From NCBI GenBank assembly GCA_019059635.1, contig JAGVRJ010000001.1, positions 3,286,001-3,350,000 on the forward strand: a stretch of DNA of 64,000 bases, read 5' to 3'. Shown here one piece after another: positions 11,558 through 24,304 of this stretch. Positions within the stretch are counted from its first letter, which is position 1. Every line of letters begins with the position of its first letter. The translations under genes and the position numbers were made by a program. This DNA is from Proales similis. Taxonomy: Eukaryota > Rotifera > Eurotatoria > Ploima > Proalidae. A model generated the notes under the pieces. The model was given only the letters and a program-made list of their open reading frames with translations, had not been told where the DNA came from and ran no database searches.

Positions 11558-13523
11558 ATGTCGCCCAAATTGGCATTTGTGCTGCTCTCCGCTATTCTAC
11601 TCGCTTGTCCAAGTGTGAGCCTGGCCAGCCAAGGCACCAACTGGGTGCTGCTGGTCGCCGGAAGTAACGAGTACTTCAACTACCGTCACCAGGCCGATAT
11701 TTGCCACGCCTATCACATCGTCTCTGGCAACGGCATCCCCGACGAGAACATTGTCGTGATGATGTACGACGACATCGCCCACAACTCCGAGTAAAAGCGC
11801 TCAAACACCGGCGTCTATTCGTTGTTATTGCTTCATTATTCTCTCAATTTAAGAAACCCCATCAAAGGAAACATCATCAACCGACCCGGCGGCCCGAACG
11901 TTTACAACGGAACAGTCAAAGATTACACCAAAGAGGTCGGTCTCTTGGCTCAGACTCAAATTTGAATGTTAAGCTCAAACAGCGTCAATTTGCAGCTTGT
12001 CACGCCAGAGAATTTTCTCAAAGTCCTTCAAGGACAAGAGGTGCAAGGAGGCAGCGGAAAAGTGATCAAAAGGTAAACACCAATCTTACCCCCTTAACTT
12101 GGCGGTCAAATATCAACCTTGATTCTGTAGCGGTCCGAACGACAATGTGTTTGTCTACTTTGCTGATCATGGTGCTCCGGGCCTCATCGCCTTCCCCAAC
12201 GGAAAAGCTGTAAGCCGATTAGATCCGATACTGCTAAATGAAATTCGATGTAGCTGATTCTGCAAAATTAGCTGCACGCGTCCGACTTGAACAAAGCCAT
12301 TCAGAGCATGCACGACCAGAGACAGTTCAAGAATGTGAGTTTGGTCGCTCCACCTTCTCGTTCGGCGAAATGGTGAAAATGGCTCTAGATGGTGATTTAC
12401 ATTGAAGCATGCGAGTCCGGATCGATGTTTGACGATCTGTTGCCCAATAACATAAACGGTGAGTAAATGCGCCCTGCAGTTCAGTCTGCAAGCGATCAGA
12501 ATTCATTCGGCGTCGACTTGAAGTGTTCGCCACGACTGCGGCCAACCCGGACGAGTCGAGCTGGGCATGCTACTTTGACGAGAAGCGAAATACCTATCTG
12601 GGCGATTTGTACAGCGTCAACTGGATGGAAGACTCCGACCGGGTAAGTTTGGTCATCTCGTGGACTAAAATTGCAGTGAGGCTAAGCCCGAATGGGTTAA
12701 AGGAAAACATTCACGTTGAGACATTGGAGCAGCAGTTCGAGATGGTCAAGCAGCTGACCAATCGAAGTCATGTGCAAGAGTACGGAAACCTGGTAGGCTT
12801 CAGATGAGAGTGAGCGACCAGCGGATCGGAAGTAAACTGGAATTCAAGTCAATGGGAACCGTGTTCAACGTTGGCCAATTCCAGGCGAGAGAAGGAGCCA
12901 CTCTGGTTCGAGTGGAGCCGTACGAACAAATTGACCCAAATGCAAGTCAACCCAATCTAACGCCATTCAAGCTTAAAATTGATTAACGTCTCAATCGAGC
13001 AGAAGGACGCGGTCCGAAGCGAAGACGTGAGAATGACTTTGCTGCAGAAGAAGCTTGAACGCGAAACGGACACTCTCAAGCGAGACCAGATCCTCACCGA
13101 AATCAACTTTGTCAACAAGGTTTCTGCTTAGTTTTGTGTTCGAACTGGCCACTTGTTTGTAAACTTGTTGAAAAGCTGAATCGAGTGGCAATCAATGTCA
13201 TTAGACAAATAGCCACTTTGTCCACTCGTGCGCACAGCCTTGAGTTGGCGCCAATGCTTAACAAGAAATTGAAATTGAGAAAGCACGAATGCTATGCGCC
13301 GGCCGTGGACCATTTGATCGAGAAGTGCTTCACTCTCAAGGTAATCTACCCGCCCCCCCCCAATCGTTCATTCGTTCGTTTGAGTAAAATTCAACTTGGA
13401 CCGCAGAACGAATACGTGCTGCGTCAATTGTACATCCTGGTCAACCTGTGCGAGAGCGGAGTCGAGCTAAGCACGATCCAACAGTCGATCGAGCGAGTCT
13501 GCCGTCAATCGTACAACCTTTAA
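11558..13523 (+). CDS. LGMN: Legumain (asparaginyl endopeptidase)
   Basis: Lysosomal C13 cysteine protease that cleaves after Asn. The start is ATG 11558, with a signal peptide ([20 protein letters not shown]). The catalytic domain is spread over several exons separated by short introns. It contains [21 protein letters not shown], the catalytic His in [12 protein letters not shown], the catalytic Cys in [14 protein letters not shown], and [18 protein letters not shown] and [15 protein letters not shown], all close to human LGMN. The C-terminal prodomain is present: helices around [12 protein letters not shown], then [16 protein letters not shown] and the final [14 protein letters not shown]...VCRQS. 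This is therefore a full-length zymogen, not a GPI8 transamidase. Exon 1 ends at 11790 (GA|GTAAAA) and the next exon restores [14 protein letters not shown]. Confidence 0.94.
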
Positions 13524-14120
13524 GCGGACAAAAAACTTTTATTTAAAAATGCTTTGATTGCCGTCTAATGGATTAATTTTAATCAATTCCCAGTAAAAGC
13601 CTGCTCCCCGACTCGTTGCTGTGTAGAGATAATTTATTTTTGTTTTGTTTTTGGGGCCAGTTTTTGTCAACTTGAATCGCTAAAGAACCAATGTCTGTTT
13701 AGAGTAGAACAACACTCAAATATTTTAAATATCATTTGAATTTTATAATTTTTTTTGCTGTTGTTTTGTGGTTGTTGTTGTTGTTAATGACCGTTTTGGT
13801 TTTGATGTTTGTTTGCTTTTTTCGACTTTTTTTTTTGGTTAATGAAGCTAATTTTCATAGTCTGTACAAGAGAGCAACATAAAATGCTGAATCGAATTTA
13901 GCCGTAAGCAGGAAGATATTCAAGCAAGAGGACAGAAGCGTGTTTGAACGAATCTAATCGTGATGCCAAGAGAGAAGAAGAAAGAGAGAGAGAGAAAAGG
14001 AGAAGCGAGTCTCGCGCGTTATGATCGAAGGCAGAGACGCTCGGACAAAGAAAGAGTGAAAAAAGAACCGATAAGCAGACAGGGAGGGCGCTAATTGTAA
14101 GCAAGTGTTGAGACGCAAAT
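13524..14120. other. Convergent 3' region of legumain and poly(A) polymerase
   Basis: About 600 bp of T-rich and GTT-repeat DNA followed by a GA-rich block near 13975-14000. A TTTATT near 13629-13634 would act as AATAAA for the minus-strand poly(A) polymerase. No coding exon is seen. Confidence 0.5.
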
Positions 14121-16483
<2,363 letters not shown>

Positions 16484-17411
16484 TTTATCGCAGCAATCTT
16501 TATTTTGGTCGCTGGCCTCAATTCAATCATAGGCTGACTCAGCGTGTGCGTGTACTCCGTCTCGCATATTCGGATCATCGCATCGACTTGGACCTCGTCT
16601 GCAAATCGGTTCTTTACGCTCATAGGGGTGGGTCTCCTCGCCCCGGACCCTCCTTCTTCCCAACCTATCTCTGTGTATGCATTTTTTTTCACGCATTCGC
16701 TCGATCAGCATCATTATTGGGCATAGGCTCGGACCAAGAGGTTAGTTTAGGATTGAGCCGGACTCTCTGTGGACTAGAATGAAGCAGGCGGCGAGTATAT
16801 GCAGGCAACAGATCGGACAAGGTAGACGTGTGCTGGTATTTAACTGGGTCGCAAGAGAGAGAGAGAGAGAGAGTGGCCAGCTAACCCATCGCCAAACAGA
16901 GACTACTAGAATTGCTTTGTGTTGCATTTCTTCGTCTTGTGGAAATCTGCGCCATCATCAAATTGACATGACGAGATCGCGTCTGACTCCAATTTGGCTT
17001 ATCTTTGGCGACGCGGCGCGCTCCATCAATCCGCCTCGTTTGCTTTATTTTAGATAAGAAGGAAAAGCATAGACGCAACAGCATGAACAACACAAAAGTA
17101 TTGGCCAAGTGCGCAAACTTCAACCATGAGGCGAACAGATTTAAGCTGGTAAACTGTCGTTTCTCTTGCTCATTCAAAAAAACAATAACAAGAAAAAATC
17201 GAATAACTCTACAAACACACACTCGACACAGGAGTCGTCAAATCGAACAAGTTTCAAAAAAGGTAATTTGCGCCACTTGATCCAGGGGCGCGCTGTTTGT
17301 TAATTTATGCTAAATTCACAAATATGCGACGCTGCCTGGGTGCATGAAGCCGCGATTCTTATGCAATTTTCTTCTACAATCTTTTCTTCTCATTTAGGAA
17401 TAGTAGGCGAA
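16484..17411. other. Divergent region between PAP and PSPH
   Basis: A bidirectional promoter interval of about 930 bp. It contains a GA microsatellite at about 16853-16873. An acceptor-like TTTCTTCTCATTTAG ends at 17398, 13 nt before the PSPH ATG, so a 5'UTR intron or trans-splice site is likely. Open frames here lack protein-like composition. Confidence 0.5.
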
Positions 17412-18326
17412 ATGAACGGAGTAGACTCGAGCCGCACAAGAGCGATTTGGAAGCAGGCCGACTGTGTTTGCTTTGACGTCGACTCGACAGTCTGCAAGAA
17501 CGAGGCGATCGACGACCTCGCCGAGCATTTGGGCGTCGGGCAGCAAGTCAGCGACCTGTAGGTGTTGCCAAGTTCAATTTCAATCACAGTTAATGAATTC
17601 TTGGACAACCAGGACCAAGAGTGCCATGGGCGGCTCAATGTCTTTTAGAGAAGCTCTTCGCAAACGTCTTGACATCATGCAGCCCAACTATCACAGCATA
17701 AAGCAGTTCAACGAGCTTCAGAAGAACCTTCTCACTCCAAAAATAGAGTGAGTGAGCTCTTTCAATTCGACGCATTCTCTCTGTTGTTCTCAATTGTCCG
17801 CAACAGTAAATTAGTCAAAGCGCTGCAAGATCGAAACGTGGCCGTCTATCTTGTGTCCGGTGGATTTCGAATTGTGATCAATGAGATTGCCGACATTCTG
17901 AATATTCCTCGCGAGAATGTATTTGCCAACAGCTTCATATTCAACGACAAAGGTAAACCTCTCTCTGGAATCAGGTCATCATTGGACCATTTCCTACACC
18001 GATCGAACCATTTGCAGGCGAGTACGAAGGCTTCGACGAGAAAGAGTTTACGTCAGAGTCGGGCGGCAAGGCTCGAGCTGTTGAGCATCTAAAAACCAAA
18101 TTTGGCTACCAGCGCGTGGTTGTGATCGGCGACGGTGCCACCGATCTTGAAGCTTGTCCTCCAGCTGTAAGTGTTTCGAACCGACAACAAATCTGTTGAA
18201 TCTGAGGCTATCGCATTCAAGGACGCGTTCATCGGCTTCGGCGGCAACGTTGTCCGCGACAAAGTCAAACAAAACGCCGAATGGTTCGTCTACGACTTTC
18301 AGGAACTCATAAACGCCCTCGAGTGA
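17412..18326 (+). CDS. PSPH: Phosphoserine phosphatase
   Basis: HAD-superfamily enzyme that hydrolyses O-phosphoserine to serine, the last step of serine synthesis. The start ATG is at 17412. HAD motif I is CFDVDSTVC, with the nucleophile Asp and the acid/base Asp of DVDST. The cap region contains EAIDDLAEHLGV and AMGGSMSFREALRKRL, matching the substrate loop of human PSPH. Motif II is VYLVSGGF and motif IV is VVVIGDGATDLEACPPA. The end is AFIGFGG..VRDKVK..AEWFVYDFQELI. Exons are separated by four introns of about 50-65 nt (for example near 17560-17610, 17748-17806 and 17954-18017). Length (about 225 aa) is normal. The next gene is a secreted LRR protein 463 bp downstream. Confidence 0.94.
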
Positions 18327-18789
18327 AGCGCGCTTCAAGCCGCTTTTTCGTTTCTGTTTTAGCCTAGATTGCCTGTTTTATCTGATCAGATCGCGGCTCT
18401 AATTTTTTCTTGCTTTTTCGCTCGGCCAAGCTACGTGCTTTACGTTAAAGGTGTCCTCTCAGACTTTCATCTCTCTTCTCGTTCTATCAGTTTTATTTCA
18501 AACTTCTCTCTCTCTTTCTGTTGCTGAATTCTTCAATTAGGAAATGTTCGACTGTAAAACGATCACAAACAATAAAATTAATCTAAGACGTGACTATTGG
18601 ACGATTTTCGCTTTTCAGCTTAGGAACGTGACCGTGACTGAGAAACATGAGCTCTTGCTAAATCGATTGAGGAGGAAAAGGCGTCATACAAACGTGCCCC
18701 CTTCAGGGAGAAATAATAGCCGCAGAAGAAAGCGGTCTGGAAAAGTTCATCGCCAGGACTCAAATCGGCTGTTTCGAAGCGATTAGAAA
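18327..18789 (+). other. PSPH-LRR intergenic region
   Basis: A 463-bp gap. It has AATAAA at 18571-18576, usable as the PSPH poly(A) signal. A short Arg/Lys-rich open frame (18544-18786) ends at a stop just before the LRR gene ATG and is in a different frame. I see no gene. Confidence 0.45.
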
Positions 18790-20820
18790 ATGCTTTTTTT
18801 CTGGTCTTGCATGGCGCTGTTTGTGTGGATTGGCGCTAATGCCAATGCGCAGATTTCTGGTATCAAGTGGAATGACTATTTTGAAAAAGACAAGAAGCTT
18901 GTATTCAAGGCCAACAAATTTCTCAAGGTCGATATTGGCTTGCAAGGTCTTGTGGAGTACAAAGCATCATTGCAGTCACTGACTATCCCAGGCAGTCCGC
19001 GTCTGGTCGGAACATTTCGTCCAATATGTGAACTCACGAGTCTGCAAGAGCTCGTGCTTGAACTAGACCGCGTCGATTCGATTGATTGTCTGGCAAATGT
19101 GAAATCGCTGGAGAAAATCAACCTGAGACTCGACAATCTGAATCAGTTCACCATAGATGGCGGCTGGCCAAGTCTATCCCAACTAGATTTGGACTCAAAT
19201 CGACTGAGAAGAGTGAAAATAAAAGCGAGATTGGTCAACTTGAAAAGTGTTCGCCTGGCCAATAATCGCCTCTCAAGACTAAAATCAATCGAAAGGCTCA
19301 CTTCGCTCGAGGAGCTTCATTTGAATAGGAATCGCTTCAAGAAAATTGACGACATTTGCAAGAGCCGGAGCATTCGAGTTCTCAGTCTGCAGTACAATTT
19401 CATTCAAAGCTTTGAATGTCTGAGAGCCTTAGAAAAACTGGAAAGATTGGACCTGAGCCACAATCCGTTGAAAATAGCCGATTCAACTGAGTTTAGCTTT
19501 AAACATCTCAATGAACTGAGACTAGAAGACAGTATCCTACTCAACGCGAATTGGATCATATGCCGCAATCAGAGCGGCCCAATTCAAGACCTGGTACTGC
19601 GGGTTAACAAAATAGCTGCGATCGATTGGATTACAGAACTGGCCGATTTAGACCAAGTACACTTGTCAGAGAACCAAATCAGGACTGTGCCGGATTTGAA
19701 CAATCTAAAGCGTCTGATGATTATCGACCTGGAATACAATCGGATAGAAAGAGTGAATTGGATAATTGACCACTCGTCGATCAAGATTATTCGGCTCAGA
19801 TTCAATCGATTAGAACATTTTCCTCTAATTCGCTGGGCTCCAATGCTTCGCATTCTGTATCTGGGCAACAATCGCATAAAGCATTTGACACTTGAAACTG
19901 CCCTGCCGTCGTTGGTTAGTCTCGAGCTGAATTCAAATCGCCTTGATCAAGTCGCCAATTTGAGAAACGTTCAAGGTCTAAGATATCTGAACTTGGCACA
20001 AAATGAGATCAAAGACATCAGTGCACTGGACATTCTCACTGAGCTGTCAAGTCTTGAGCTGAGGCAAAATAGAATAGACGACGTGAGTGTTCTTGCATCG
20101 ATGCGAAGGTTGCGATATCTCGACTTGAGTCAGAATAATGTGACTAATTTGAGCCCAGTCTGTTCTAATACACTATTGACAAAAATCAGAGCGAACGAGA
20201 ACCGGATTGAAGCAGTTGCTGACTGCGTGTTTGAGTTGAAGAACTTGGTAACTTTGCAGCTGTCACAAAACCGCATCAAGTCAGTTAAATTAAAATCGGT
20301 CGGCAAAGGCGTTGAATTGATTGACCTGAGCTCGAATGACCTCGAGCAAATTTCGGGTGTTGGCCGCATGGACAACTTGTTACAACTTAATCTTTCAGCC
20401 AACAGTCTAGCAGAAATAGGGTGTGTTGGCAACTTGACCCAGCTGAAAGTATTGGATCTAAGCTCCAATCAGTTCGACGACCGACTTGTGCTTTCTCAGC
20501 TTCATCAACTTGAAAAGCTCTTTATCCAAACCAACAGCTTCAAGAGTCAACTCGATCTCAGGCCGTTTCCCGACTTGAAGCAGTTCACTGCCGACTCGAG
20601 TCTTTTGGTCGGTGTAGCGCTCGACCTTTTGCCGCCTATTCAGAAGGTGAAGACCTCGCAACAAATAGATTACCTCTCGTCTTTGTTTCTCCAGACCGGC
20701 CAGTTACTCATCGACTGCGAGCTCATTCTAAAAATGAGCAAAAGCAATTACCATTTTAACATGCTCTACCCGGACCACGTGGATCAGATCATAAACAACT
20801 GCCGCTTCAAGGACCTTTAA
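18790..20820 (+). CDS. Secreted leucine-rich-repeat protein
   Basis: A 676-codon single-exon gene, unusual among its intron-rich neighbours. An in-frame stop just upstream fixes the start at 18790 or the ATG seven codons later. A hydrophobic signal peptide (LFFWSCMALFVWIGANANA) suggests secretion, and no later membrane segment is evident. From about residue 60 to 610 there are roughly two dozen 21-24-residue LRRs of the LxxLxxLxLxxNxIxxI kind (for example SLELRQNRIDDV and YLDLSQNNVTNL), similar to the short SDS22-like class. The C terminus has Cys residues (LIDCELIL, INNCRF) that may form a cap. I cannot assign a named family. It is probably an extracellular recognition or adhesion protein. 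Confidence 0.85.
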   Translation: MLFFWSCMALFVWIGANANAQISGIKWNDYFEKDKKLVFKANKFLKVDIGLQGLVEYKASLQSLTIPGSPRLVGTFRPICELTSLQELVLELDRVDSIDCLANVKSLEKINLRLDNLNQFTIDGGWPSLSQLDLDSNRLRRVKIKARLVNLKSVRLANNRLSRLKSIERLTSLEELHLNRNRFKKIDDICKSRSIRVLSLQYNFIQSFECLRALEKLERLDLSHNPLKIADSTEFSFKHLNELRLEDSILLNANWIICRNQSGPIQDLVLRVNKIAAIDWITELADLDQVHLSENQIRTVPDLNNLKRLMIIDLEYNRIERVNWIIDHSSIKIIRLRFNRLEHFPLIRWAPMLRILYLGNNRIKHLTLETALPSLVSLELNSNRLDQVANLRNVQGLRYLNLAQNEIKDISALDILTELSSLELRQNRIDDVSVLASMRRLRYLDLSQNNVTNLSPVCSNTLLTKIRANENRIEAVADCVFELKNLVTLQLSQNRIKSVKLKSVGKGVELIDLSSNDLEQISGVGRMDNLLQLNLSANSLAEIGCVGNLTQLKVLDLSSNQFDDRLVLSQLHQLEKLFIQTNSFKSQLDLRPFPDLKQFTADSSLLVGVALDLLPPIQKVKTSQQIDYLSSLFLQTGQLLIDCELILKMSKSNYHFNMLYPDHVDQIINNCRFKDL

Positions 20821-20869
20821 AGTCTATTCCCGCACTCAGATCAAATTTAAACGGACCTGGTTGATTTCG

Positions 20870-20875
20870 AATAAA
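20870..20875 (+). promoter_or_regulatory. Poly(A) signal AATAAA of the LRR gene
   Basis: The hexamer lies 50 nt after the LRR stop codon. The opposing transporter gene ends 79 bp further on. Confidence 0.55.
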
Positions 20876-20953
20876 AGATAAAGCTAAGACATTGATTTTG
20901 AAGAAAATATTTTGATTCGGTCGACGGCGGTGGCGTGAAAGTTGAAACAAAAT

Positions 20954-23010
20954 TCAAATTGCTTCTCGTCTATTAAGACGACTGAATCGAATTCCGTAAA
21001 AGAAATAGACCGGCAATCCTTCAAAAAATAGTTGAAACTCTGTTCTAGGATGAAGAGGTGTCGATTGAATTACCTGCGGCTAAGACGAACCAAAACACAA
21101 GCCACTCTTTGATATTGCTCGCCATCATGAGGTAATTATTAAGGAGGATTACCGTCACCGGAATGAAGGGCACAAGCGGGACCTGCGGCAACAAAGATCA
21201 GAGGTGGAGAAGAAAAAGAAAAGAGTGGATGAGCTCACTTTGAACCAGGCTGTGTAGTTGTTTGATTTGAAAAAGAACAGAATAAAGCAAGTTGAAGAGG
21301 AGATGATCGCCAACGAAATCAAGGTCGGAATGATTCGAATCGAATTGTTGAGATTGTAGAACGCCAGGTTGCTGGAGAAGAAGAGCGCGTAGACCAGCGC
21401 CAGAGCGTAGTTCGAGTTGTTGAATAGGCATTTGTTCGATAGGTAATTGCGCAACGCTGAAAGCTTGCCCTCTCGTGTTGAGCTGCTCCGAATGAGCTGT
21501 TGATCGTCCGTGTCGTCGTTAAAGTCAAACGGATTCGGGTCGATTAAATTCGCCGCAGTCGGATCGAGTTCAATGTTTTCCGAGCCGTCCTCATTGTCTT
21601 GCTCAGTTCGATATCTGACTGCAAGCAGGGCGAGAGCGACCAGTGAGAAGCTGAGGAAACCGACTATATCAGCGAAGCCGATCAGATCTTCAATGTCAAA
21701 GCAAATAACGAGCACGACTGTGATTAGGAGCGAAACGTAAATGGCAAAGTTAGGGTTTCTGGTTCGTTCACTTAGACGTGACATTGAACGAAATAGGAGG
21801 CCGTCCTTGGCCATTGTGTAGACAATGCGCGACAAACTATAAATGCTGGCGATCATTGAGCCGGTCAGACTCGACAATGGGCCTAGAGTCACTATCCAAT
21901 ACATCACAGGTATTTGCTTGAATGCCGACGGATAAGCGGCCATCGTGTCGATTTGTTCATATGGCTGCATGAGATTGAGGGAGAGACTGGCACCGCTGTA
22001 CAATACACAAATGAGCAGCACAGACACGACGAGTGAGAGAGGCACGTTCGTGGCCGGATTTATGGTCTCCTCGATGGCAAAAGTGCTCGTTTCGAAGCCG
22101 AGGAATGCGTACATGACTATAGAGGCGCCGTAAATCACGCCTTTGTAGCCGTTGGTGTAAGGAACGTGCAAGTTTTCTGTATCGCCAAAGACCATGCCGC
22201 CGATGGTGATCACGAGCAGCAGACCGATGTTTATCGATGCCAACGCATTGTTGAACATGGTCGTCATTCGCAGACCCCGAAGAGACACAATGAACGCAAT
22301 TGAGATAATCACCAGAGCCAATATGTCCAAATGATCGCTGAATGGCGCACCGAGACTCCATTTGGCATTCAGTTGATTTTCCACGAACCCCTTCACCGTG
22401 TTGTTGAGCATCGAGTCCAAGACGGTGCTCCAGGTGATCGAAGCTGCTGCCAATGATGCCAGACCACCTTGCCAGAATCGGAATGCTGGTCAACCAAATT
22501 GCGGTTCAAGGCCTGAAATGTCTGACAAGTTACCCATATAAATCATCCATCCGATCAAGAAGGCCGGAAATTCGCCCAGGCCAAAGTAGACAAACGAATA
22601 GGTGGCGCCCGATGTGCTCTTGACTATCGAAGCGAACTCGGCAAAGCAGAAGGCAGACAGAAGACACGCGACAGCCGAAACCACGTACGAGACTGCCACA
22701 AATTGACCTTGAACAAGAATAACTCCGGTTTAATCCAGATTAAAGTGTTTCTCTTGGCCAGAGTAGGCACCTGCATGCAGCTTTGAAGCGAGGCCAGTGA
22801 GGACGTATATTCCTTGAGCGAAGGGCTCATTAGTTAGACGAAGGCAATTTTCAGACACGCTCCTGTACCCGATCCGACCGAGTTGGAAACGTTCAAGAAA
22901 ATGAGCGCAGGCAAGTTGAGATAGCGGTCAAGTCTGGGCGCAGAGGCGGTCGATTGAGACGGATCGTCTTTGGCCGATCGGCGCCTAAAAAGGTGGCGCC
23001 ACGAAAGCAT
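20954..23010 (-). CDS. Cationic amino-acid transporter (SLC7A1-4 type)
   Basis: Plasma- or lysosomal-membrane APC-superfamily transporter for basic amino acids. The start ATG at 23010 gives a short basic N terminus. TM1 reads NVSNSVGSGIYVLTG after splicing a GTACAG donor to CTCAAG, matching the APC substrate-binding helix. Then come AGQFVAVSYVVSAVACLLSA, FCFAEF, TSGATYSFVYFGLGE and a large exon (to about 21240) with YGASIVMYAFLGFET, LSLTGSMIASIYSLSR and IYTMAKDGLLFR, diagnostic of CATs. A short acidic loop separates TM10 from the final CAT_C helices (VPLVPFIPVTVILLNNYLM). The last exon ends GLPVYFFYGIRFS, the typical CAT tail, with the stop at 20954-20956. About 590 aa and 14 TM segments are expected. 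The subtype is not resolvable. Confidence 0.9.
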
Positions 23011-24304
23011 CGGCTGCTGGTCACATTTGAGAAATAGAATGATTTGAGTATTGAAATTGAGTTCTCACGACGAGCCTGTTAGAGCTTCGTTCATTTGAAT
23101 TCATTTGAAAAAGGAGCCACTTCCTGAGCGTGGTAATTTGAAATCATTTTACTCGAATGGACACAGAGACAACGTTAAATGGGTTCGCATTTTAATGTTT
23201 ATTAGTTCAGTTATATGCGGCTTTATCAAAACAAAATTTGTCAGTTTGAGAGCTAGCCAGCCGGTTGCACATAGGCTGGATGGTCATTGTCTGGTTAGTT
23301 AAACAAAGCTAAGGTGGCCTTGACGCAGGAAAAGAGACCAGAATTAAAATAATGACAATCGAAAGCAAAAGCCGTGAGACAATGAAGCGCAGAAAGAACG
23401 AGGAAAACATCAGTCGAGCGCATTCAAGTTTCTAAAGCAGCCAGCGATGAGCAGAGCGTTTGGAAGAATAAAACTAAGCAGCTGCAAATCAAATCTTGAT
23501 CCTCTATAAAAGAAGCTGCGTACTGGCAGCCTCAGAAGAGCTGAGAGTCGAGTCGCTTCTCTATTTATTCGATCCGCGCGGTCTGGTCTCGTTGGTTAAT
23601 TTCTTGTCTCCTCGTTGCCAAATGCTTTGATTGAACATTGATTGGAATGTTAACTTGCTCCGGTGTCGTTTAGGATTCTGGTATGCATTTTGCGGTCTCT
23701 CTTCTCTAGCGTGTCTATACTCAACTGAGTTTGGGCATTTCGCTTGAATGCTCTTGATTTTTTTTGTGTTTAGTTTTGTTGACGTTTAGAAAAATAGATC
23801 GACGTTGGTCAGAACAAAAGGAGAAAATGAAAAAAAAAAAGAAGCCAACAAGGAAACAGAGAACGAGAAGAAAAAGAATGACAAAGCCAGCTCCCGCTAA
23901 TCATCGTGACGGTCAAAATAGCTGTCAGATAATCGATCGGATCAATATTTATAATAACAACAACAACAGCAGCAGCAAAATAGAATCGAATTGAATAAAG
24001 CAATAAGAAGCCGCTATTAAGACACGCACACTAATCTATCAAGTGCATGCTGCACAGTCTTGCCTGAAAGTAAATAAGAGAACGAAACCAAAATGGATAA
24101 AGAAAGAGAGTGTTGCGCGTCGTAGGGCTATGCTAAGTTAAAGGAGACATCATTGCCAGCTGGTGCACCGAATCGAGACCGTGGTCGAGGTTGCAGGCTG
24201 GATGTGGCCTTTTGAAATGTGCACAGCTGTGCAGGTTGTTTGTGGAGCGTGATCACTCGAAATAAGACGAAACAAAAAGAATTGAACGAACCGAGACACG
24301 CGGT
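23011..24304. other. Intergenic region between CAT and ankyrin genes
   Basis: About 1.3 kb with a Lys/Asn-rich A tract and AAC/AGC microsatellites around 23825-23980. The part near 23010 is probably the CAT promoter and 5'UTR. I find no coding exon. Confidence 0.45.

Noticed and set aside
16853-16873. GA run as a possible regulatory element
   Set aside because: Similar GA/CT runs occur in many gaps here, so it is treated as ordinary microsatellite.
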